This document shows, piece after piece, positions 57,944 through 64,000 of a stretch of DNA of 64,000 bases. Location: NCBI RefSeq assembly GCF_023273875.1, contig NZ_CP096882.1:2480001-2544000 (forward strand), in the 5' to 3' direction. How positions within the stretch are numbered: the first letter of the stretch is position 1; every line of letters starts with the position of its first letter. Under the pieces are notes generated by a model that was given only the letters and a program-made list of their open reading frames with translations, was not told the DNA's origin and made no database searches. The position numbers were made by a program, and so were the translations under genes. This DNA comes from Pseudarthrobacter sp. SSS035. GTDB taxonomy: Bacteria > Actinomycetota > Actinomycetes > Actinomycetales > Micrococcaceae.

Positions 57944-59094
57944 CGGCCGGCGTTCTTCATCCGGGGACCGGACCTGAGAACCTCGAGCACCGACCCCGAA
58001 TCCGAGACCAGGACCATGTCGGCAGGAGCGCCGGGCTGCAGCGTGCCGAGTCCTGGACGGGCTCCCGGCAGTGTCCGGGCCGGATTTTCGGTAACGAGTT
58101 TGAGCGCCTGTCCAAGACCCACGCTCGTCGACCTGAGAACGTACCGGAGGCCGTCGGGAAGGCTGGCCGCGGCGCCGGCCAGAAACTCGGTTCCCACATG
58201 CGAGAGCCGCCCATGCTCATCGAGGTCAACGCTTCCGCCCACAGGTGTTGCGTACCGCCCTGGAGGTTTCCCGGCGATTGCCGTCATATCGGAGACGAGA
58301 AATGCCCCACGGGGACCCTTCGCGCGCAGCATGACCTCGATGGTTTCGGGGGGCAAATGGTGGCCGTCGGCTATCAGGCCGCAGGTCACTCGGTCGTCGG
58401 CCAACTGGGTCCAGATGGCGTTGGGATGGCGCGGAATCATTGCAGCAATTCCGTTGCCTAAATGGGTTGACAGGCTTGCCCCGGCGTCGATGGCACCGAG
58501 AACCTCGGCAGCGGTCGCGTGGGTGTGGCCTATCGAAACTCTGATCCCCATGGCACAAATCTCCTGGATGCCCTTGGACGCGTCGGACCAGTGTGGAGAC
58601 ACGGTCACCACGCCTATACGGGAGATCGCGCCCCACCGACGCACTTCCTCGGGATCGATGGCCCGGACCTGGCTGGCGTCGTGAACTCCACGGGGACCAT
58701 CGCGGTCCGAAATGAAGGGGCCTTCAACATGGACGCTGGGGATGGCGTCCCGCACCCGCGCATCCTCATTTCGGGCCTTTTCCACGCACGTGAGCGCATG
58801 GATAATCGCTTCCTCGCTGGCGGTGACGATGGTTGGTACCCACGTGGTTACTCCGATCCGCGCCAGTTCCTCGGTGATTCCCTGGATAACTGAGCTGTCG
58901 GCGTCCGGCCCGTTGACGTCCAAGCCCAGGTAACCATTAACCTGCGCGTCGACGAATCCAGGTGCCAGCACGGGCAAGTCCGAAGCGTTCGGATCGTGCT
59001 TGCGTTCGACGGACAGGATGTATTTGCTGTCATAGTGGACAGTCAGGACGTCCCCGCGAGTGGCATCCCGGCCCTTGATTGTGCGCGCTGTCAT
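57940..59094 (-). CDS. nagA: N-acetylglucosamine-6-phosphate deacetylase
   Basis: A 384-residue amidohydrolase converting GlcNAc-6-phosphate to glucosamine-6-phosphate and acetate. Start chosen at MTARTIKGRDATRG, which overlaps the upstream stop (ATGA). Motifs are APGFVDAQVNGYLGLDVN (DxQxNG of the NagA class), VHVEGPFISDRDGPRGVHD (metal glutamate), IGHTHATAAEV, STHLGNGIAAM, IADGHHLPPE and VSDMTA with the catalytic aspartate. It feeds NagB, encoded two genes earlier. Confidence 0.93.
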   Translation of the reverse strand: MTARTIKGRDATRGDVLTVHYDSKYILSVERKHDPNASDLPVLAPGFVDAQVNGYLGLDVNGPDADSSVIQGITEELARIGVTTWVPTIVTASEEAIIHALTCVEKARNEDARVRDAIPSVHVEGPFISDRDGPRGVHDASQVRAIDPEEVRRWGAISRIGVVTVSPHWSDASKGIQEICAMGIRVSIGHTHATAAEVLGAIDAGASLSTHLGNGIAAMIPRHPNAIWTQLADDRVTCGLIADGHHLPPETIEVMLRAKGPRGAFLVSDMTAIAGKPPGRYATPVGGSVDLDEHGRLSHVGTEFLAGAAASLPDGLRYVLRSTSVGLGQALKLVTENPARTLPGARPGLGTLQPGAPADMVLVSDSGSVLEVLRSGPRMKNAGR

Positions 59095-59855
59095 AAGGAA
59101 TGCACCCTGCCTTTGAACCGGTCGAGGAACTTCTTGTTCGCTTCGTCCCCGCCAGGGGCGTTTCCGGACCGCCAGACGGGCGGTTCGATGTTCCGCTCGT
59201 GCAATTCCCTGATGGTGCATTGCACGAGCCAATTGAGGCTGTAGGCGTTGGCGAACGTCGAAATGGCGCCGACTTTTTCACTTACGCCGGGCAGCTCAAC
59301 GACGGCATCTCCAACCGGGACCTTAGTGTCGATGTGGAGGTCGACGACGTCGTGCAGGTTCGACCGGGAAGCGTGCCTGGCAGGGTGGTCGGCTGTTGTC
59401 TGGTCGGCGTGCTCTCGTGAGGACATGCCAATTGTCCTGACGCCCAATTCGTTGGCCATCAGCGCGGCGTCGATGAGGGCGGTGTTGATTCCGTACGCGT
59501 TCACCAAAATCAACACATCACCCGGCACCAGACCCGCATTTTCTATCACTATCCGGCCGTACCCGGGCGTCCGCTCCATCGCCATTGAGCGCAGTGCCCC
59601 GCCGGAGAGCATGGTCCCTTCGTCCAGAATCGCCGAGATGTGCATCAGTCCGCCGGCGCGGAAGAACACTTCCTGGCTGGCCAGATTGGAATGGCCGCCG
59701 GGTCCGTAGATGTGAATGAGCCGATCAGATGCTATTTGTTCGGCAAGGAGCGACGCCGCCTTGGAAATGGAAGCCTGCTCCTCTGCATGAATCCGCGCCA
59801 AGAGGGCTGTGATGTGCGCCAGGTACTCGGCGCCCAGTTCGTCTACGTAAGTCAC
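59091..59855 (-). CDS. SIS-domain phosphosugar isomerase-like protein
   Basis: A 254-residue SIS protein with GTG start overlapping the nagB stop (GTGA). Phosphosugar-site motifs are LIHIYGPGGHSNLASQEVFFRAGGL, PGDVLILVNAYGINTALID and GVRTIGMSSREHAD. It resembles N-acetyl-amino-sugar lyase or isomerase homologues of unknown substrate. In this operon it may interconvert a phosphorylated amino sugar before NagA and NagB. It has no DNA-binding domain, so it is not an RpiR regulator. Confidence 0.85.
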   Translation of the reverse strand: MTYVDELGAEYLAHITALLARIHAEEQASISKAASLLAEQIASDRLIHIYGPGGHSNLASQEVFFRAGGLMHISAILDEGTMLSGGALRSMAMERTPGYGRIVIENAGLVPGDVLILVNAYGINTALIDAALMANELGVRTIGMSSREHADQTTADHPARHASRSNLHDVVDLHIDTKVPVGDAVVELPGVSEKVGAISTFANAYSLNWLVQCTIRELHERNIEPPVWRSGNAPGGDEANKKFLDRFKGRVHSL

Positions 59856-60622
59856 CGCGGGTCAGACTCCTTGTCAAGGTAGAGGGACGCCCCGGGATGG
59901 GTTCGAAGGATGGTGCCGGGGTGTTCCCCGGTAACGGGCATGCCGAGGGTATCGGCAACGGCCTGTCTCTTCGCCCTACCCGGAACGGAGGCAATGATCA
60001 CCGCCGCGTTGACCAAACGCGGGATGGTCACGGTCACGGCCTGCGTGGGCACGTCTTCCAGCCGTTCGAAGTGACCCTCGTCGACCTGCTGCTGCCTTGA
60101 GACGTCATCCAGCTCGATCACTCGGGCAGCCTTCTGATCGTTGAAGTCAGCGGGCGGGTCGTTGAAGGCAAGGTGTCCGTTTACGCCGAGGCCGCACAGC
60201 ACAAGATCGAATGGCGCTGAGCCCATGATGCGGGCGTAGTCCTCCGCTCCTTGAGTAGGGTCGCCGGCCGTATTCATACGGTGGAAGTCTTTGGCGCTGA
60301 CCGAGCTGAATACCAGACGCTGCAGCCAGTTTCCGAAACCCTGAGGCGCATCAGGACTGAGTCCGACATAGTCGTCCATGTGAAAGCACTCCACACGGGA
60401 CCAGTCGACGCCGGGGTCGGCGATGAGCGTCGCCAGGGTAGCTTGCTGGCTGGGCGCGGCGGCCAGCATGACTCTGGCCGTGCCGTTGGCGGCGATTGCG
60501 TCAGCGATTATTTGCGCGGCGTGCTCTCCGGCTGCCTTTCCGAGGTCCTCCCTTGTTGGATAGGCGCGGACCGTGAGGCCCCCTTGTTTTGCCGGACTTA
60601 CGTCGAGGCCATAGTGCGTCAT
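59852..60622 (-). CDS. nagB: Glucosamine-6-phosphate deaminase
   Basis: A 256-residue isomerase-deaminase giving fructose-6-phosphate and ammonia. Start chosen at MTHYGLDVSPAKQ, two bases from the AGE stop. Active-site motifs are CFHMDDYVGLSPDAPQGFGNW (catalytic aspartate), LVLCGLGVNGHLAFNDPPADF (catalytic histidine) and VTIPRLVNAAVII. It is slightly shorter than E. coli NagB and lacks its allosteric C-terminal segment, as in many Gram-positive forms. Confidence 0.92.
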   Translation of the reverse strand: MTHYGLDVSPAKQGGLTVRAYPTREDLGKAAGEHAAQIIADAIAANGTARVMLAAAPSQQATLATLIADPGVDWSRVECFHMDDYVGLSPDAPQGFGNWLQRLVFSSVSAKDFHRMNTAGDPTQGAEDYARIMGSAPFDLVLCGLGVNGHLAFNDPPADFNDQKAARVIELDDVSRQQQVDEGHFERLEDVPTQAVTVTIPRLVNAAVIIASVPGRAKRQAVADTLGMPVTGEHPGTILRTHPGASLYLDKESDPR

Positions 60623-60624
60623 GA

Positions 60625-61920
60625 TTAGTTGTCCTTTTCGAGTCGATTGAGAAACATCAGCGTCCGGGCAATGTGGAACGGATCCTTGACGGGGAGTGCC
60701 ACCACCATGTCCAAGGGTGCTCCCCGCCTGTCCCGGATCTGCGTCCATTCATGCCCATCCAGGTTTGGAAAAGTTGCGAGTGTGTAGTCGGTGATCTTGG
60801 TATTCCACTCTTCGAATCCGTAGCCGCCGTAGCGCCGGGCCAGCAGTTTCGTGGCGTACATGGCTTCTGCGTGCACCCACCACAGCTTGGTGCTCCAGGT
60901 GGACTGAACAAGATCCTCATAAGGGTCGCCGCCGAAAAGTGCGCCGGATGGTACGCCGCCGTCCTTGTCGACGTAGCGGAGTAGCCCGCCGTACTCTTCG
61001 TCCCAGCCAAGCTCCAGCGCGTGCAGGGCAAGTCCCGGCAGCCACTGGGGGAGGGCCGCGGAGCCACCCACTGCCTCCTGTCCGTGGATCAGCATCCATA
61101 GGCATTCCAACAAGTGTCCGGGCGTCCGGTGCCTCGCCAAGAGGGATTCCGCGTCCTGAACGGAGTCCGGTCTGAACTCCCACCACTGCGTTTCCTGCAA
61201 CATTGGTGCCCGGCCTTGCCCCTCAATGAGCTCGGCCAGCGCAAAGGACACGGCGTCCCGAGCACCTTCCGAGCCAGTTGACCTGAACAGCTCGGATCCC
61301 GCGTGAAGCAGCGTCATGGGCCCGGCCAGGTCGCTGAACCCCGGCCGGACGGGATAGGGCGCAGTCAGGGCATTTCGTGATTTCATTCTCGCCAGGGAAC
61401 TGGCCAGAACCTCGTGGGCGGTAGCTGAAATCCGGGACCTCAAAAGCTCCGGGCATCCGGGCAGCTTCGCCGTACCTGCAAGACCAAGGACCGCAAACAG
61501 GTCGGCAAAAACGCTGGTGGCGAGCTCACCGTTCGGGCCCGATGGCAAAGCGCCCCCGGCCTGGCCTGTCCGGAAGGCCGTGAGCCCGCCCTCCAGCACT
61601 GAGTGCGTCTGGACGAACTCGGCGGTCTGGATTGCTCTTCTCGACCATTTTTCGCTGTCGACATCCAGGATTCCCAAGCGTGCATCGGCGGCGAGTTCCG
61701 CACACAGCCACGCCCAGCGTCCCTGGGACCACGTGTACTTATCCGTGGACTGGAGCACCCCCGCGTTGGAAAAACAGGTCAGGACGCCGCCGTTAAGATC
61801 ATCCGCGCCGTTCTTGTCCCACCAGGGAAGGATTGTTTGCTGCAGGTGGTCGCGCGGTGAAATGCCGGATCCGGTCATGCCGTGTTTCGCGCGGGTCGAC
61901 GGGACTCCCATAGGGGTCAT
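60625..61920 (-). CDS. AGE-family N-acylglucosamine 2-epimerase
   Basis: A 431-residue (alpha/alpha)6-barrel isomerase. Active-site histidines occur in RTPGHLLECLWML, KLWWVHAEAMYA and LPVKDPFHIARTL, with WWEF and WSQGRWAW lining the pocket. It probably interconverts N-acetylmannosamine and N-acetylglucosamine, or a related sugar, feeding the downstream Nag enzymes. Its ATG overlaps the symporter stop by four bases; two later methionines are possible starts. No sugar kinase is present in the operon. Confidence 0.9.
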   Translation of the reverse strand: MTPMGVPSTRAKHGMTGSGISPRDHLQQTILPWWDKNGADDLNGGVLTCFSNAGVLQSTDKYTWSQGRWAWLCAELAADARLGILDVDSEKWSRRAIQTAEFVQTHSVLEGGLTAFRTGQAGGALPSGPNGELATSVFADLFAVLGLAGTAKLPGCPELLRSRISATAHEVLASSLARMKSRNALTAPYPVRPGFSDLAGPMTLLHAGSELFRSTGSEGARDAVSFALAELIEGQGRAPMLQETQWWEFRPDSVQDAESLLARHRTPGHLLECLWMLIHGQEAVGGSAALPQWLPGLALHALELGWDEEYGGLLRYVDKDGGVPSGALFGGDPYEDLVQSTWSTKLWWVHAEAMYATKLLARRYGGYGFEEWNTKITDYTLATFPNLDGHEWTQIRDRRGAPLDMVVALPVKDPFHIARTLMFLNRLEKDN

Positions 61921-63452
61921 GCCCGAACACCCGGCGCGACCGCCTGATCTTCAACGTCCACGGGAGCATCGACACTCAGGGAATCGACGAGGGCATCGGA
62001 CTCCTCGTTGCGCCATGGACGAATGACTCCCATGAGGCAGTAGACCGCGATGGAGGCGAGGATCGGAGCAGCGACCGAGACCGCCTGGGAAAGGTCACCC
62101 AGCGCTGCGATCTGCGCCGTGAGCACGTACTTGTTGACTGCGAACACGACCAAGCCTGCGGCCCAGGAGAACAACGCAGCTGACGGACCGCAGCGCTTGA
62201 ACGGCCGAAGCATGCCCAGCAGCATCGGAATGGCGATTGGACCGACAAGGGCGCCGAACCACAGGATCAGGAGGCCAAGGACGCCGCCGAAAGAATCGGC
62301 CGACAGTGCGATAAGCATCGAGAGTCCAATGAACAGGAACACCGACAGCCTGCCTGCCGCCAGCTCGGTCTTCGAGGTCAACGGCTTCTTGGACCGCCGC
62401 AGCGCCGGAATGATGTCGCGCGTAATCACTGAAGAAATTGCGTTGGCGTCCGAGGATGTCATGGCCATCGTGTGCGAGAACATGCCGGCAAGAACCAGCC
62501 CGACCAGGCCCGCAGGCAGCAACATTTGAGTCAACAGCGCATACGACTGCTCCGGCTGCGCCAGGTTCGGCAGAAGAAGCGGTGCTGCCCACATCGGGAA
62601 GAACAGGACCAGAGGCCACACAAGGTAGAGGCCACCAGAGAGAAGGATCGATTTCCTGGCCGAAGATCCCGTGGGTGCTGCAATGAACCGCTGGGCGAGG
62701 TTCCACGTACCGCCGTTGTAGGAAACAGTGCTGATGACGATGTATGCAAGGAAGAATGCGATCGTCAGATTCCCGCCGAACGGGGCGGAGTGGGACGGCG
62801 GCAACTGCTCCCAGATGCCGAAGATCGAGGAGATCCCGCCAAGCTTCGCCATAGCGGCAATCAGCAGTGCAAATGCGGCCACGAACTGGATGACGAACTG
62901 CCCAAAGTCGGTCAACGCGTCCGCCCAAAGGCCGCCAATGGTCGAGTAGACCATGGTCACGCCGCCCACGAGGATGATGCCGACAGACAACGGGACTCCC
63001 GCAAAGACATCGAGCAGGATGGCACTGGCTGCCCACTTGGCGGCAACATCGAAAACTTCGAGGAGAGTTCCCGACCATGCCAGAACCTGCTGGGCCGGTA
63101 GGTTGTAGCGGGTGGTGAGGTACTCCAGCGGAGAGATGATACCCAGGCGCTGGCGCAGCCGCGGCCAGCGTGGCGCGAACAGGAACGATCCGACGACGCA
63201 AGCGAAAGTGATGCTCAGTGCCCACCACACGTAAACGGCAAATCCCGTTGTATACGCGAGTGCAGCGTAGCCGACGAATACAGCGGCCGAATACCCCGAC
63301 ATGTGGTGCGAAATTCCCGCGAGCCACCATGGCATCTTGCCGCCGGCAGTAAAGAAGTCGGCCGCGTTATGGACCCTGCGCTTCGACCACCACCCTATGC
63401 CCACCATCACGAGGAAGTATCCAGACAAAACGATCCAGTCCAATGCGTGCAT
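61917..63452 (-). CDS. Sodium:solute symporter (SSS family)
   Basis: A 511-residue secondary transporter with about 13 membrane helices. Start chosen at MHALDWIVLSGYF, with AGGAG seven bases upstream; the longer frame runs into the operator region. SSS landmarks are KRRVHNAADFFTAGGKMPWWLAG, SGYSAAVFVGYAAL, ARQRLGIISPLEYL-like and GLWADALTDFGQFVIQ. It is the first gene of the amino-sugar operon and presumably imports its substrate (an N-acetylated amino sugar or sialic-acid-like sugar). An operator lies 48 bp upstream. Confidence 0.93.
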   Translation of the reverse strand: MHALDWIVLSGYFLVMVGIGWWSKRRVHNAADFFTAGGKMPWWLAGISHHMSGYSAAVFVGYAALAYTTGFAVYVWWALSITFACVVGSFLFAPRWPRLRQRLGIISPLEYLTTRYNLPAQQVLAWSGTLLEVFDVAAKWAASAILLDVFAGVPLSVGIILVGGVTMVYSTIGGLWADALTDFGQFVIQFVAAFALLIAAMAKLGGISSIFGIWEQLPPSHSAPFGGNLTIAFFLAYIVISTVSYNGGTWNLAQRFIAAPTGSSARKSILLSGGLYLVWPLVLFFPMWAAPLLLPNLAQPEQSYALLTQMLLPAGLVGLVLAGMFSHTMAMTSSDANAISSVITRDIIPALRRSKKPLTSKTELAAGRLSVFLFIGLSMLIALSADSFGGVLGLLILWFGALVGPIAIPMLLGMLRPFKRCGPSAALFSWAAGLVVFAVNKYVLTAQIAALGDLSQAVSVAAPILASIAVYCLMGVIRPWRNEESDALVDSLSVDAPVDVEDQAVAPGVRA

Positions 63453-63499
63453 GATTCTCCTAGAAGCGCGGTTGGGAGGTGATAGGGAACACACTGACA

Positions 63500-63513
63500 T
63501 GCAAACGTTTGCA
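63500..63513. promoter_or_regulatory. LacI operator TGCAAACGTTTGCA
   Basis: A perfect 14-bp palindrome with central CG, 48 bp upstream of the symporter ATG. It is of the form bound by LacI/GalR regulators, probably the one at 55680. Confidence 0.7.
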
Positions 63514-63518
63514 CGACA

Positions 63519-63533
63519 ATACCTCTGAGGTAT
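63519..63533. promoter_or_regulatory. Second palindrome ATACCTCTGAGGTAT
   Basis: Perfect seven-base arms around one base, immediately next to the LacI operator but unlike it. It may be the site of another regulator of the symporter promoter. Confidence 0.45.
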
Positions 63534-63585
63534 CTGATTTTGCTTTGTAGAAATAAGGCACCCCGCTGGAAATGGGGCTTGGCCA

Positions 63586-63599
63586 TGCAAGCGATTGCA
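63586..63599. promoter_or_regulatory. LacI operator variant TGCAAGCGATTGCA
   Basis: Twelve of 14 bases match the site at 63500. Centres are 86 bp apart, about eight helical turns, compatible with looping. The 264-bp region 63453-63716 holds only these sites and the ROK promoter. Confidence 0.6.
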
Positions 63600-63681
63600 C
63601 GAGGTGCATCGGATCACCGATTTTGAGGCCTGCGGCACATTCGAGGCGGGGTGGTCCGCACTTTGCGCCCAGGCTGTGCCC

Positions 63682-63714
63682 TTGCACTCTTACTTTATTC
63701 GCCGTATAAAGTAA
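63682..63714 (+). promoter_or_regulatory. Leaderless promoter with embedded inverted repeat for the ROK gene
   Basis: TTGCAC (63682-63687), 17 bases, TATAAA (63705-63710), then six bases to the ATG at 63717, so transcription would begin at or next to the start codon. The inverted repeat TTACTTTAT (63690-63698) and ATAAAGTAA (63706-63714) covers spacer and -10: a probable autorepression site. Confidence 0.65.
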
Positions 63715-63716
63715 GT

Positions 63717-64000
63717 ATGTTACCTGGATCACACCGCGGCGCCCCGACGGGGAGGGATGCGCTGCGCAGAATCCGGGTCAGCGCCATCTTCAGCACCCTG
63801 CTGGAGGCCGGACCCCTCGCCCGGACAGACCTGGCGCACCGGACCGGTTACAGCCCCTCCACGGTCACGGGCATCGTCCAGGACCTCAGCGAGGCCGGCT
63901 ACCTGCGGGTTGTGGGGCAACAGGAATCGACCGGCGGCCGGCGGCGGACCCTGATCGAACTCAACCGCTCCTCGGTGACCATCGCCGTCGTCGGTCTCCG
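63717..64000 (+). CDS. ROK-family regulator (3' partial)
   Basis: The frame is open to the window end with 94 codons visible. After a short basic start, a winged helix-turn-helix reads FSTLLEAGPLARTDLAHRTG then SPSTVTGIVQDLSEAGYLRVV, followed by GGRRRTLIELN, the standard lead-in to a ROK/NagC-XylR sugar-binding domain beyond the edge. No ribosome binding site is present; the promoter geometry suggests a leaderless message. Its position, divergent from the amino-sugar operon, makes it a likely second regulator of that operon. Confidence 0.85.
   Translation, partial: MLPGSHRGAPTGRDALRRIRVSAIFSTLLEAGPLARTDLAHRTGYSPSTVTGIVQDLSEAGYLRVVGQQESTGGRRRTLIELNRSSVTIAVVGL

Noticed and set aside
62095..63330. 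411-codon minus-strand frame in another phase of the symporter
   Set aside because: The symporter frame has membrane helices and a good ribosome binding site; this one has neither.
1..64000. tRNA, rRNA or riboswitch genes
   Set aside because: No intergenic stretch showed a cloverleaf, rRNA sequence or recognisable riboswitch; absence is by eye only.

Overview
The window is high-GC DNA, roughly two thirds G+C in most genes. Gene families, GTG and TTG starts and densely overlapping operons suggest a soil actinobacterium of the Arthrobacter/Pseudarthrobacter type (Micrococcaceae). That assignment is an inference from style and content; there is no rRNA or other marker gene here. I see no tRNA, rRNA, CRISPR array, intact insertion sequence or prophage. 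Most of the window is catabolic and regulatory accessory genome.

Layout. 1-2471: the end of a sugar ABC permease and a GH51 arabinofuranosidase. 2497-6901: LysR regulator, small membrane protein, a glutamine synthetase-like enzyme translationally coupled to an amidohydrolase (a split FluG/NodGS-type pair), and a small zinc-ribbon protein. 7102-10383: response regulator/kinase hybrid and two secreted phosphoesterases. 10556-13502: HhH protein, MHS-type transporter, DUF1445 enzyme. 13570-15721: a lower-GC island with a secreted GH16 glucanase and a decayed secreted gene, flanked by outward-pointing remnants of a TetR and a short-chain dehydrogenase gene. 15777-16895: an orphan HsdR-N-like nuclease. 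17337-26928: a tellurium-resistance-type (Ter) stress cluster with four TerD proteins, TelA, two unknown proteins, and a biosynthetic module (CitE-like lyase, a giant double phosphoribosyltransferase fusion, HAD phosphatase). 27090-29615: serine hydrolase lipoprotein and a GOLPH3-like protein.

29626-38493: a P450/reductase/SMP-30/hydrolase cluster, divergent from a LacI regulator and a ribose-type ABC transporter. All are tied together by three copies of an AACTGGCACGTGCCAGTT-like operator. 38602-47101: a GntR/UTRA regulator, three amidohydrolases, a DUF3100 membrane protein, an ornithine-cyclodeaminase homologue and a GntR/FCD regulator, with two CTTGGTATACCAA operators. 47233-53322: RpiR regulator, beta-hydroxyacid dehydrogenase, aldehyde dehydrogenase, M20 amidohydrolase and a second DUF3100 protein in one operon. 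53467-55593: second GOLPH3-like protein and an MFS transporter. 55680-63452: an amino-sugar operon (SSS symporter, AGE epimerase, nagB, SIS isomerase, nagA, ceramidase-like hydrolase, LacI regulator), then a ROK regulator that runs off the right edge with a leaderless, operator-embedded promoter.

An almost identical 36-bp palindrome (AGCGGACGACGGCGGGA and its complement) sits at eight gene ends, six of them between convergent genes. It looks like a dispersed bidirectional terminator repeat. The strongest candidates for little-described biology are the Ter-linked fused phosphoribosyltransferase module beside an orphan nuclease, the duplicated DUF3100/amidohydrolase modules, and the LacI-controlled P450 plus sugar-transporter regulon.
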